Below are positions 41,047 through 51,112 of a stretch of DNA of 64,000 nt, piece after piece. A model generated the notes under the pieces. The model did not search any database. It was given only the letters and a program-made list of their open reading frames with translations, and had not been told where the DNA came from. The position numbers and the translations under genes were made by a program. Positions within the stretch are counted from its first letter, which is position 1; the number at the start of each line of letters is the position of its first letter. The stretch covers positions 1 to 64,000 of the forward strand of contig NZ_JZRB01000011.1 of NCBI RefSeq assembly GCF_000964085.1. Direction: 5' to 3'. Source of the DNA: Luteibacter yeojuensis. GTDB lineage: Bacteria > Pseudomonadota > Gammaproteobacteria > Xanthomonadales > Rhodanobacteraceae.

Positions 41047-41079
41047 GGCACACTCTCTCCCACAGGGGTCTCTTGGCCC

Positions 41080-42477
41080 TCAGGACAGGAACCGCGCGCT
41101 GACCTCCAGGCTGCGCAGCACCGCGCCGGCCACGCAGGCCTGCAGGATGACGGCCGCCCCGGCGTGCGCCACCGCCACCGGCAACAGGGCGCGCTGGTGC
41201 AGGTACCACCATGCCCAGCCCAGCTCGGCCACGAAACACAGCTGCATCAGCAGGCCGTTGGGGGTGTGGAGCAGGGCGAAGGCCAGTGCCGTGAGCAGTA
41301 CGGCGGCCGGGCGAGGCAGGGCCCTGGCCAGCAGGCCGGCCACCACCGCCAGCATCAGCCACTGCTGGAAAAAGGCCCACCCTATATAAAGGAGCGCCCG
41401 TGCCGCCGACGGCCACGCCGGCGCATGCCCGGCCACGGCGGCGACGCCGATGGCCACCGGCACGGCCAGCAAGGGCCAGCCAGCCATGCGCCAGCCGCCC
41501 CGCCAGTGCCAGCGTGGCAGGGCTCGAACCCACGTGAGGAACACGGCGTAAGCGATTCCGCCCGCGAACATCGCGATAGCAGCGGGGTTCGCGTTTGGCC
41601 CAAGGCCCAGCCCCGCGATGAACCAGACCGGGCCGCCCACGACAAGGGCCGCGTTGGTCAGATCGCCTGATGGGGAACGCTCGTCGCGCTGGCGTCGTGC
41701 CGCCGCCATACCACCCACCAGCAGGCCGGCGTAAACGGCCACCGGCACCCAGTCGACCCACGTGGGGCTGCCCGGGGCAGGCGGTGCGGCGTTCCCGAAG
41801 GTGGCCAGGGGGTCCAGTAGGCGTTGCCTGTCCCGCCATCGAAGCAGCCCTTCGGCGGCAAGGCCGGAAGGGATCGGCTTGCCGGTGTCGGGCATCGGCC
41901 CCCCGGCGCGGGCCAGGCCCGCCCCGCGGAGCGTGAACCCCGCACCCGGCGGGAGCGTGAAGGCGAGCCGCAGCATCGCGGCCCGCGACGGGGCCGGCAC
42001 CGCGGCCCCGGATGCGTCATGCCAGTGGAGCTTGCCCAGGTGCACCGGGGCGGCGAGCGTGGGCACGTCGGCACGGAGCAGCGGCGCGGTGAGCTCGGTT
42101 CGGACGGCGACCGAGAACGCACCCTGCGCAGTGGACGCGTCCACCCGGAGCAGGTCCAGCCGCGCGAGGTCGGCCTGGCGGGTGAGCGGGAAGCCCACCT
42201 CCCCATGGCCGGTGCCGTGGGCGGTGATCCGCAGCCCATCCGCGGCGGCCGCGGCGGTGGCATCACCGAAGGCCTTGCCAGCGACGATGTCGTCCGGGCC
42301 GCGGAAGCGCCACGACCACGGCGATGCGCCCGCGGCGTACGCGGCGCGATCGGAAGCGCCCGCGGCGGCGATGGCCCCGCGCGTGACCTGGGCGGCCAGC
42401 AACGGCAGCAGGAAGAACGCGGCAAGGGCCAGGGCGGCCACCGCCAGCGCGACGAGGCGTTCGCGGCGCGTCGGCAC
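41080..42477 (-). CDS. Polytopic membrane protein, CPBP-like C-terminal half
   Basis: 465 residues from the GTG at 42475-42477. One N-terminal transmembrane helix (about 8-28), a large extracytoplasmic beta-rich region (about 45-215), then about seven helices. The last helices contain ALLHTPNGLL and VAHAGAAVI, reminiscent of the two His motifs of CPBP (CAAX-protease/bacteriocin-processing) proteins, but the first motif reads FFQQW instead of EExxxR, so proteolytic activity is doubtful. The start lies 1 bp after the phhB stop, suggesting cotranscription. No known function. Confidence 0.7.
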   Translation of the reverse strand: MPTRRERLVALAVAALALAAFFLLPLLAAQVTRGAIAAAGASDRAAYAAGASPWSWRFRGPDDIVAGKAFGDATAAAAADGLRITAHGTGHGEVGFPLTRQADLARLDLLRVDASTAQGAFSVAVRTELTAPLLRADVPTLAAPVHLGKLHWHDASGAAVPAPSRAAMLRLAFTLPPGAGFTLRGAGLARAGGPMPDTGKPIPSGLAAEGLLRWRDRQRLLDPLATFGNAAPPAPGSPTWVDWVPVAVYAGLLVGGMAAARRQRDERSPSGDLTNAALVVGGPVWFIAGLGLGPNANPAAIAMFAGGIAYAVFLTWVRALPRWHWRGGWRMAGWPLLAVPVAIGVAAVAGHAPAWPSAARALLYIGWAFFQQWLMLAVVAGLLARALPRPAAVLLTALAFALLHTPNGLLMQLCFVAELGWAWWYLHQRALLPVAVAHAGAAVILQACVAGAVLRSLEVSARFLS

Positions 42478-42478
42478 G

Positions 42479-42820
42479 TCAGCGGTCGAGCAGGGCCTCG
42501 ACGCGCGCGGCGCAGATGAAATCGTTGAGCGAGAGGCCGCCCACGTCGTGGGTGGACCAGAGCACCTGGCAGTGGCCATAGCCAGCTTCCAGGTCGGGGT
42601 GGTGGTCTTCCTGGTTGGCCATGAAGCCCACCGCGTTGATGAAGCCGAGCGTGTGGTGGAAATCCTTAAACGGGAAATCCTTCACGATGGCCTTGCCATC
42701 GGCGCTCAGCGTCCAGCCCGGCAGGCCCTTGAGATGGCCGTCGACGGCGGCGCGGTCGAGCGCGTGTTCGGCGCCCTTGCGCGGCTGGCAGTGCTGGGTG
42801 GCGAGGGGGGAGAGCGACAT
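42479..42820 (-). CDS. phhB: 4a-hydroxytetrahydrobiopterin dehydratase
   Basis: Recycles the pterin cofactor of phenylalanine hydroxylase (PCD/DCoH family). 113 residues with the active-site segment NQEDHHPDLEAGYG and the later STHDVGGLSLNDF. The phenylalanine hydroxylase gene phhA is not in this window. The ATG gives the usual length. Confidence 0.95.
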   Translation of the reverse strand: MSLSPLATQHCQPRKGAEHALDRAAVDGHLKGLPGWTLSADGKAIVKDFPFKDFHHTLGFINAVGFMANQEDHHPDLEAGYGHCQVLWSTHDVGGLSLNDFICAARVEALLDR

Positions 42821-42964
42821 GGCGGGGCGTCCATCCGGGGAAAAGTGGGAAGCGTCCGTGGTCGCGGTTGAATTGTCAAAAGGGCGCGCCCACCTCGAAA
42901 CCGTACTAAAATGGTCTTGTTTCCGGCGCATCCCCACGCTGGCCCGTCTTTCCGGAGCTCCTCC

Positions 42965-43558
42965 ATGATCGATATCTCGGAACGCGCCCAGGCGCATTTC
43001 CAGCGCCTCATCGCCCAGCAGGGCGAGGAAGGCCTCGGCGTGCGCCTGCGCGTGGTGGCCGCCGGCACGCCCGCCGCGCAGTGCGAGCTGGAGTTCTGCG
43101 CCACCACCGAGCTCACGGGCGATGAGTGGACCATCGAGTGCCAGGGCTTCAACCTGTATGTCGACGGCGAGAGCATGCCGTGGCTGGATCCGGCCAACAT
43201 CGACTACGAGGTCACGCCAACGGGTAGCCAGCTCAACATCCGCGCGCCGCGCATCAAGGGCGAGGCCCCGGGCGAGGGCGCCGGCGTGGTCGAACGGGTG
43301 AAATACGTGCTCGAGACGGAAATCGCGCCTGGCATCGCCTCGCACGGCGGCCGCATCTCGCTGGTCGAGGTCACGGCCGCGGGCGTGGTGGTGCTGCGCT
43401 TCGGTGGTGGCTGCCACGGCTGTGGCATGGTCGACGTCACCCTGAAGAACGGCGTGGAGAAGACGCTGCGCGAGCGCGTGCCCGAGGTCACCGAGGTGCG
43501 CGACGTCACCGACCACGCGACGGGCGAGAAACCCTATTTCGAGCGGAAAGCCGGATAA
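42965..43558 (+). CDS. nfuA: Fe-S biogenesis protein NfuA
   Basis: Carrier that delivers [4Fe-4S] clusters to apoproteins such as aconitase. 197 residues: a degenerate A-type scaffold domain (about 1-95) fused to a Nfu domain with the cluster-binding [14 protein letters not shown] (CxxC). This fusion is typical of gammaproteobacterial NfuA. A GGAG ribosome-binding site precedes the ATG. Convergent with a cytochrome c gene across a REP hairpin. Confidence 0.95.
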   Translation: MIDISERAQAHFQRLIAQQGEEGLGVRLRVVAAGTPAAQCELEFCATTELTGDEWTIECQGFNLYVDGESMPWLDPANIDYEVTPTGSQLNIRAPRIKGEAPGEGAGVVERVKYVLETEIAPGIASHGGRISLVEVTAAGVVVLRFGGGCHGCGMVDVTLKNGVEKTLRERVPEVTEVRDVTDHATGEKPYFERKAG

Positions 43559-43573
43559 GAGCTTGCTGTCGTT

Positions 43574-43621
43574 TTGTGGGAGCGCGCTTGCGCGCGATCG
43601 CGCGCAAGCGCGCTCCCACAT
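43574..43621. repeat. REP palindrome between nfuA and the cytochrome genes
   Basis: Two head-to-head REP units directly abutting to form an almost perfect 48-bp palindrome centred near 43598, positioned as a bidirectional terminator-like hairpin. Confidence 0.92.
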
Positions 43622-43629
43622 GGCCTGCT

Positions 43630-43983
43630 TTAGTCGCCCTGCACGTGGCCTTCGAGGCCGCTGAGCTTCGTCGGCATGGTGTGGAAGTAGGCCGAGATGT
43701 CTTCGATGTCCTGGTCGGAGAGCGTGGCGACGAAGCCCTTCATGATGGCGTTGTCGCGCTTGCCGCTCTTGTATTCGTGCAGGGCCTGCGACAGGTAATC
43801 GGCGTACTGGCCCGCCAGGCGGGGGTATTGCGGGTCGACCGAATTGCCGTCCTTGCCGTGGCACGACACGCAGGTGGCGACCTTCTTGGCGCCCGCGGCC
43901 GGGTCACCGGCGGCGATGGACTGGGTAGCGGTCAGCGCCAGGGCGGCGCCGATGAGAGTCAGGGTGAACCCACGGATCATCAT
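43630..43983 (-). CDS. Monoheme cytochrome c, class I
   Basis: 117 residues. Signal peptide (to about residue 25, SIAA-GD), heme attachment CVSCH near residue 38, distal ligand Met in the NAIMKGFVATLSDQD region, and the C-terminal helix DISAYFHTM. Resembles one half of a cytochrome c4. It follows a second similar gene with a 14-bp gap; the two probably carry electrons in the periplasm to terminal oxidases. Confidence 0.92.
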   Translation of the reverse strand: MMIRGFTLTLIGAALALTATQSIAAGDPAAGAKKVATCVSCHGKDGNSVDPQYPRLAGQYADYLSQALHEYKSGKRDNAIMKGFVATLSDQDIEDISAYFHTMPTKLSGLEGHVQGD

Positions 43984-43997
43984 GCGTCCTCGGCGGC

Positions 43998-44333
43998 TTA
44001 CTTGGCGAGACTGGAGAGGTAGGCGGCGATGTCGGCGATGTCTTTATCCGACAGGCTGGCGGCCTGGGCCCCCATGGTGGGGTGCGTGCGGCCCGTGCCA
44101 GGCGCCTTGAAGCCCTTCTGGTAGTCCTTCAGCGCGTTGACGATGTACTGCTCGTTCTGGCCGGCGATGTGCGGCACGTGGTACGACGGGTAGACATTGG
44201 AATAACCGGGAACGCCGTGGCAACCCTGGCAGGTGTACACGAGCTGGCGGCCCCTGTTCTTGTCCCCTTCGGCATGCGCCGTGGTGGCGCACATGGCTAC
44301 AGCGATCAGACCGTACAGATACAGACGCTTCAT
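43998..44333 (-). CDS. Monoheme cytochrome c, class I
   Basis: 111 residues. Signal peptide (MKRLYLYGLIAVAMCATTAHA), heme motif CQGCHG near residue 36, PHIAGQNEQYIVNAL segment typical of c4-like domains and Met ligand in HPTMGAQAASLSDKD. The upstream member of a two-gene cytochrome operon. The ATG at 44331-44333 is preferred since upstream frame is non-signal. Confidence 0.92.
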   Translation of the reverse strand: MKRLYLYGLIAVAMCATTAHAEGDKNRGRQLVYTCQGCHGVPGYSNVYPSYHVPHIAGQNEQYIVNALKDYQKGFKAPGTGRTHPTMGAQAASLSDKDIADIAAYLSSLAK

Positions 44334-44434
44334 CAATGGTTCCCTGGGTACCGGGCGGGGCCGGGGGTGAAAGCAGCCGTTGGAGTATAGAGGCGGGTTC
44401 CAGCGTGCGACAACCGGGTAGCACTGGGCGGGGG

Positions 44435-44461
44435 TATCGCGCGCAAGCGCGCTCCCACAGG
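44435..44461. repeat. REP element
   Basis: Single copy in reverse orientation (CGCGCAAGCGCGCTCCCAC) 28 bp beyond the stop of the TraB-family gene. Confidence 0.85.
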
Positions 44462-44488
44462 GGAGCGGGCACACTGAAGCGGGGCGGG

Positions 44489-45724
44489 TTACAGAAGCGA
44501 GCGGATGATGTGGATGCCGGCGATGTATTCGCCCGCGATGGTGCCGATGCACACCAGGAAGAAGTTGAGCAGCGTGCGCGCCACGCGGTTCTTCCACCAG
44601 CCGGTCCAGTGGGTGATGTCATCGCGCAGCTGCTCGAAGTCCACCACGCGCGGCTTGCGGATCCATGCCTCGACCATGGCGCTGACGGCGCCGGAGGGAA
44701 TGCCAGGGCGGAACGGCTTGACCGGCCCGGCCACGAACGCGGCGACGATGCTGAGCGGGTGCGCGCCCGCGATGAGCGCGCCCAGTGCCGAAAGGCCGCC
44801 CGTGAGCAGCACCCAGTTAAGCAGCGCATCCTTGCCGAGGCTGGGGTTGCGGTAGAACGCGTAGCCGATGACGGCGAAGATCGCCAGCACGATGCCGACG
44901 GCCAGCACCTTGGGCCACTTCGCCGCGGGCGGCGTCACGGCCAGGTCGTCGGCGAGCGGGCCGGGCGCACCGTGCTGGTGGCCCAGCTCATGGCTCATGC
45001 CCTTGAGGTGCCCTGCGCCGATCACCACCAGCACCTTGCGGCTGGGCGCGGCCGGGTCCATGCGTTCGCCATGCTCGCGCAGGCGCGCGGCCATGAATTC
45101 ATCGCGCTCGGCGATCAGCGCGCGATACAGCGGCGCGGAACCCTTGGCGAAATCGCTGAAGGCACTTTCGAGCAGGTCGGCTTGCTTCAGTTTCTCGATG
45201 TCTTCTTCGGCGATGTCCTCGCGCTCGAACACGCTGCCGAGCATGCCGGCCATGAGGCCGAAGCGCTGGAAGAAGCCGACGCTGCGCCACGCCCGTTTCA
45301 GCGTGGTGCCCACCTCGCGGTCGACCAGCCACACCGGCAGCCCGCGCGCGTCCGCGCCATCCATCGCCGCCTTCATCTCCGCGCCCGGCTCGATGCCGTA
45401 CTGCGCGGCCAGCCGTTTCTGGAACGAGCCGAGCACCAGGCTGGCCGCGACCATGCCGGCCTTGCCCTGGCGGATGACCTGGAAGAGGTCCATCTGCTTG
45501 AAGGCTTCCGGGTCGCGGATGCCGTGCGCGCGGCTGGCGCACAGTTCCACCGCCACCGCGTCGAAGTGCTCGGTGTCGAGCAGCGCGTTCACCGCCTCGA
45601 CGCTGGCGCGCGAAACGTGCGCGGTGCCCAGGATGACGTAATCCACGCCGTCGCGACGCAGGCGTTCGATGGGCTGGCCTTCCAGGGCCGGGTGGGGCGG
45701 TGCGTCGTGCTCGGCGGGCTGCAT
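44489..45724 (-). CDS. TraB/PrgY-family membrane protein
   Basis: 411 residues. The N-terminal TraB domain (about 25-265) has the paired motifs GTAHVSRAS and VIGAGHLKGM, and VAVELCASR, shared with pheromone-shutdown TraB, GumN and TIKI proteins, some thought to be metal-dependent proteases. The C-terminal third has about four hydrophobic helices. The physiological role in Gram-negative bacteria is unknown. It is followed upstream (22 bp) by aguB in the same orientation, so may be cotranscribed with agmatine catabolism. Confidence 0.85.
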   Translation of the reverse strand: MQPAEHDAPPHPALEGQPIERLRRDGVDYVILGTAHVSRASVEAVNALLDTEHFDAVAVELCASRAHGIRDPEAFKQMDLFQVIRQGKAGMVAASLVLGSFQKRLAAQYGIEPGAEMKAAMDGADARGLPVWLVDREVGTTLKRAWRSVGFFQRFGLMAGMLGSVFEREDIAEEDIEKLKQADLLESAFSDFAKGSAPLYRALIAERDEFMAARLREHGERMDPAAPSRKVLVVIGAGHLKGMSHELGHQHGAPGPLADDLAVTPPAAKWPKVLAVGIVLAIFAVIGYAFYRNPSLGKDALLNWVLLTGGLSALGALIAGAHPLSIVAAFVAGPVKPFRPGIPSGAVSAMVEAWIRKPRVVDFEQLRDDITHWTGWWKNRVARTLLNFFLVCIGTIAGEYIAGIHIIRSLL

Positions 45725-45745
45725 GCGCGGCGGATGTCCTTGGGG

Positions 45746-46636
45746 TTAGTCGCGGTAACGCTTGGTGAGGTCGCCGTAGGCGTCGATGCGGCGGTCGCGC
45801 AGGAACGGCCAGATGCGGCGGACGTGCTCGCTGCGCTCCATGTCGATGTCGACGATGAGCAGCTCGCGGGCTTCCGTGCCCGCCTGGGCCAGGAACTCGC
45901 CCTGTGGGCCAGCGACGAAGCTGGAGCCCCAGAACTGGATGCCCGCGCCCACGCCGGAGGGGTCGGCTTCGTAGCCCGTGCGGTTGCACGACAGCAGCGG
46001 CAGGCCGTTGGCCACGGCATGGCCTCGCTGCACGGTGATCCAGGCTTCGCGCTGGCGGGCCTTCTCGTCGTCGCTGTCGTTCGGGTCCCAGCCGATGGCC
46101 GTGGGGTAGAACAGCAGGTCGGCACCGGCCAGCGCCATCAGGCGCGCGGCTTCCGGATACCACTGGTCCCAGCACACCAGCACGCCGAGCTTGCCCACCG
46201 AGGTCTCGATGGGGTCGAAGCCCAGGTCGCCCGGGGTGAAGTAGAACTTCTCGTAGAACGCCGGGTCGTCGGGGATGTGCATCTTGCGGTACTTGCCCGC
46301 GATGGTGGCCGAGCGATCGAAGACCACGGCCGTGTTGTGGTACAGGCCGGTGGCGCGCTTCTCGAAGATGGACGCCACGACGACGAGCTTGAGCTCCGCC
46401 GCCAGCTTGCCGATGCGCTCGGTGCCCGGGCCGGGGATGGTTTCGGCCAGGTCGAACTCGCCCACGCTCTCGTGCTGGCAGAAGTACGGGCCGTTGTGCA
46501 GTTCCTGCAGCAGCACGAGCTCCACGCCGGCCCTGGCCGCCTCGCGCAGGCCGGCCTCGATGGCGTCGAGGTTGGCGTCGCGGGTGCCGCGGTGGGTTTC
46601 CTGGAGGAGGGCGACCTTGAGGGTCTTGCGGGCCAT
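45746..46636 (-). CDS. aguB: N-carbamoylputrescine amidase
   Basis: Hydrolyses N-carbamoylputrescine to putrescine, CO2 and ammonia. 296 residues of the nitrilase superfamily with the catalytic Glu (LLQELHNGPYF), Lys (KYRKMHIPDD) and Cys (VLVCWDQWYPEAARL). Plant-like AguB signature PFLRDRRIDAY at the C-terminus. It lies 18 bp after aguA, completing the agmatine-to-putrescine pathway. Confidence 0.96.
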   Translation of the reverse strand: MARKTLKVALLQETHRGTRDANLDAIEAGLREAARAGVELVLLQELHNGPYFCQHESVGEFDLAETIPGPGTERIGKLAAELKLVVVASIFEKRATGLYHNTAVVFDRSATIAGKYRKMHIPDDPAFYEKFYFTPGDLGFDPIETSVGKLGVLVCWDQWYPEAARLMALAGADLLFYPTAIGWDPNDSDDEKARQREAWITVQRGHAVANGLPLLSCNRTGYEADPSGVGAGIQFWGSSFVAGPQGEFLAQAGTEARELLIVDIDMERSEHVRRIWPFLRDRRIDAYGDLTKRYRD

Positions 46637-46654
46637 GGTGTCTTTCCTTCCGGG

Positions 46655-47692
46655 TTACTGGGCGATAGCTGCGGGCAACTGCATGGTGATGCAATGCAGG
46701 CTGCCGTTTTGCCAGATGAGCGGGCGGCACGGCACCTGCACCACTTCGCGGCCCGGGTGGGCCAGCCCGATGATGCGGGCCGCCTCGGCGTCGGCGCGGT
46801 CGCCATAGGCCGGCACCAGCACCGCGCCGTTCACGATCAGGTAGTTCGCGTAGGACGCTGCCAGGCGGCGGCCTTCATCGAGGATCGGTTGGGCCCAGGG
46901 CAGGGGGTGCAGCGGGTACGGCTCGCCCGCCGGCGAACGCAGTTCGGCGAGTTCCGCGGCCATCTGGCCCAGTTCGGCGAAGTGCGGATCGCTGGCGTCG
47001 TCGCAGGCCTGGTAGACGATGCCGCCATCCGGGCTGAAACGCGCGAGCGTGTCGATATGGGCGTCGGTGTCGTCGCCTTCAAGGTAGCCGTGCTCGAGCC
47101 ACAGCACGCGGCTGGCGTGCAGGGTGGTGGCCAGCGTATCGGTCATCGACTCGCGGCTGAGCTCCGGGTGGCGCTGGGCGAGGCACTTCCACGTGGTGAG
47201 GATGGTGCCCTGGCCGTCGCTTTCGATGCCGCCGCCCTCGAGCGCCCAGTCGATGCGCTTGTGCGGCAGGCCGCTGAGCACGCCGCGCTGGAGCAGGCCG
47301 GCGATAATGGCGTCATCCTGCTCGGCGCCGAACTTGCCGCCCCAGCCGGTGAAGCGGTAGTCGTTGAGCAGCACGCCATCGGGGCCAGTGAGCGTGATGG
47401 GGCCCGAATCGCGCAGCCAGGTGTCGTCGTAGGGCAGCTCGATGAAGTGGACGCGCGCCATGTCGGCGCCGGCTTCCTCGATGGCGAGGCGCGCGCGTTC
47501 GCGCAGCGCGGCGTCGGCCACGATGATGTGCAGCGGTTCGAAGCGGGTGACGGCGGCCGCCAGGGCCACGTAGGTGGTTTCGACCCCGGCCAGGCGATCG
47601 GCCCAGTCGGTACCGGCGTGCGGCCAGGCGATGAGGACGCCGGCCTGCGGCTCCCATTCGGCGGGGAGGCGATAGTTCGCGGTGTGGGTCAT
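46655..47692 (-). CDS. aguA: Agmatine deiminase
   Basis: Converts agmatine to N-carbamoylputrescine. 345 residues of the pentein fold with TWLRDSGPI, EGGGIESDGQG, HGYLEGDDTDAHIDTLARF and the catalytic Cys in GSLHCITMQLP. First gene of an aguA-aguB (traB-like) transcription unit; no arginine decarboxylase or porin gene is nearby. Confidence 0.96.
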   Translation of the reverse strand: MTHTANYRLPAEWEPQAGVLIAWPHAGTDWADRLAGVETTYVALAAAVTRFEPLHIIVADAALRERARLAIEEAGADMARVHFIELPYDDTWLRDSGPITLTGPDGVLLNDYRFTGWGGKFGAEQDDAIIAGLLQRGVLSGLPHKRIDWALEGGGIESDGQGTILTTWKCLAQRHPELSRESMTDTLATTLHASRVLWLEHGYLEGDDTDAHIDTLARFSPDGGIVYQACDDASDPHFAELGQMAAELAELRSPAGEPYPLHPLPWAQPILDEGRRLAASYANYLIVNGAVLVPAYGDRADAEAARIIGLAHPGREVVQVPCRPLIWQNGSLHCITMQLPAAIAQ

Positions 47693-47758
47693 GGCGGGCT
47701 TGGGTCGCTGGGGAAGCCCGCTATTGTAGGGCTTCCCGATGACCATTGCCCGACCGGG

Positions 47759-48100
47759 TTATTTCGGCGACTGCGGGTTCGTGTTGTTGCCCGCCGGCGT
47801 GTTGAGCACGGCGTGGATGACGTGGCTCTTCTCGAAATAGACGATATAGCCCGGGTACATCCAGCGGTTGATGACCGGCTGCTTGTGGCTGCCGCCACCG
47901 CGGGAATCGAGCTTCTGCGTGGGCGCGCCGAACTTGCGCTCCACCTCGGCCATGCTCATGCCCTTCCTGGGCAGGTTCATGGCCTGCTCCTGCTGCACGC
48001 GCTGCATGAGCAGGGTATCGCCCGCGCGGGCGGCCGGGGCCATGGCGGTGGCGACGGCGGCCAGCGCGATCGCGGTGAAAACAGGCTTGAAGGTGTTCAT
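47759..48100 (-). CDS. Secreted SmpA/BamE-like small protein
   Basis: 113 residues. Signal peptide ending near AARA-GD. The mature part contains GMSMAEVERKFGAPTQK, the short helix-turn typical of SmpA/OmlA-type domains, and a two-stranded end YIVYFEKSHVIHAVL. No lipobox cysteine, so periplasmic rather than lipoprotein. Role unknown; conserved style suggests an envelope protein of Xanthomonadales. Confidence 0.75.
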   Translation of the reverse strand: MNTFKPVFTAIALAAVATAMAPAARAGDTLLMQRVQQEQAMNLPRKGMSMAEVERKFGAPTQKLDSRGGGSHKQPVINRWMYPGYIVYFEKSHVIHAVLNTPAGNNTNPQSPK

Positions 48101-48276
48101 GACGGCTCCGACGCGCTCCCCATGCGGCGCTGGACAGCGTTTTAACAGATCGCCCGATGCCGCGCCATGGGCGGCGGCAAAGCGCCTTCACGGTTGTGCC
48201 CCAGGTCTCGTTCGCGCGACGGGGGTGGGGCGGGGCGGCTATCATGTGCAGTCGCCTCCAGCCGCCTTGGCCCGCC

Positions 48277-50166
<1,890 letters not shown>

Positions 50167-50170
50167 GCGC

Positions 50171-51112
50171 ATGGCCCATGTCCTGAACGTGCTGCTGCCG
50201 GGCCGCGACAAGCTGTCGTTCGTCGCGGCATTCAACGCCTGGCTGGCGCGCGGTACCGCGCTGCCGTCCGCCACGCCCGGCTACCTCCACGCCTTGGCGG
50301 AGTTCTTCCGCTGGCCCGCGGGGCCGTTGCCCGCGGCGGCGCTTATCCGCCAGAGCGTGGCCGGCGACGCCGGCGACGCGCAGTGGGTGTGCGCCGACCC
50401 GGCATGGGTGCAGCCTGAGCTCAGCGGCGCGCGCCTGCTCGGTTGCGGCAACCTCGGCGTCAGCAGCGCCGATGCCGCCAGCCTGGTGGCCGCGCTGGGC
50501 GAGACATTCGCTGAAGCCGGCATGAGCCTGCACGTGGGCGACCCCCAGCACTGGCAGCTGAAGGTGCCTGGCTACATCAGCGTGCCCGCGCTGCCCGATC
50601 CGGAAGAGGCCCTGGGCGCCGACCTGTTCGAGCAACTGCCCCAGGGCGAGGACGGCCGCCGCTGGCGCGCGCTGATCAACGAAGCGCAGGTGGTGTTGCA
50701 CAACCACCCCGCCAATGGCGCGCGGCGCTACGACAACCTGCCGCCCATCAACAGCGTATGGCTGTGGGGCGCCGGCACGCTCCCCGCCTGGGTCGAATGC
50801 GGCCAGTCCGGCATCTACAGCGACGACCTCCTGGTCTGGGCGCTAGGCCACAAAGCCGGCGTAGACGTCCAACACCGCGCGGCTCTTGTGGGAGCGCGCT
50901 CGCGCGCGATTCCCGCCACAGGCGGGCACCCCGCCGCAGAACTCCTGGATCTGCAAGACACCCAACCCACCGACTTCGCCCAAACCTGGTGGCCCTACCT
51001 CCTGGCCCGCCTCGAAGCCGGCACCGAACTGCGCCTGGCCTTCGCCGACGGCACCCGCACCCTGCTGCGCAAGGCCCACCGCCTGCGCTTCTGGCGCAAG
51101 GCGAAGGCATGA
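50171..51112 (+). CDS. Phosphoglycerate-mutase-like protein interrupted in frame by a REP
   Basis: 313 residues. The arrangement, beside recJ, and segments such as NVLLPGRDKL, CADPAWVQPELSGARLLG, INSVWLWGAGTLP resemble the xanthomonad/burkholderial protein annotated as cofactor-independent phosphoglycerate mutase-like; the function is not shown. A REP element is embedded in frame at 50885-50911, producing the stretch LVGARSRAIPATGG. Its stop overlaps the recJ start (ATGA), so translation is coupled. Confidence 0.75.
   Translation: MAHVLNVLLPGRDKLSFVAAFNAWLARGTALPSATPGYLHALAEFFRWPAGPLPAAALIRQSVAGDAGDAQWVCADPAWVQPELSGARLLGCGNLGVSSADAASLVAALGETFAEAGMSLHVGDPQHWQLKVPGYISVPALPDPEEALGADLFEQLPQGEDGRRWRALINEAQVVLHNHPANGARRYDNLPPINSVWLWGAGTLPAWVECGQSGIYSDDLLVWALGHKAGVDVQHRAALVGARSRAIPATGGHPAAELLDLQDTQPTDFAQTWWPYLLARLEAGTELRLAFADGTRTLLRKAHRLRFWRKAKA
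50885..50911. repeat. REP element inside a coding sequence
   Basis: A REP copy (GGGAGCGCGCTCGCGCGCG) within the reading frame, leaving it open. The complementary CCCGCCACAGGCGGG hairpin directly follows. Confidence 0.85.

Noticed and set aside
44336-48145. 1,269-codon plus-strand frame crossing the cytochrome, traB-like, aguB and aguA genes
   Set aside because: It runs antisense through four well-supported genes and has no recognisable domain.
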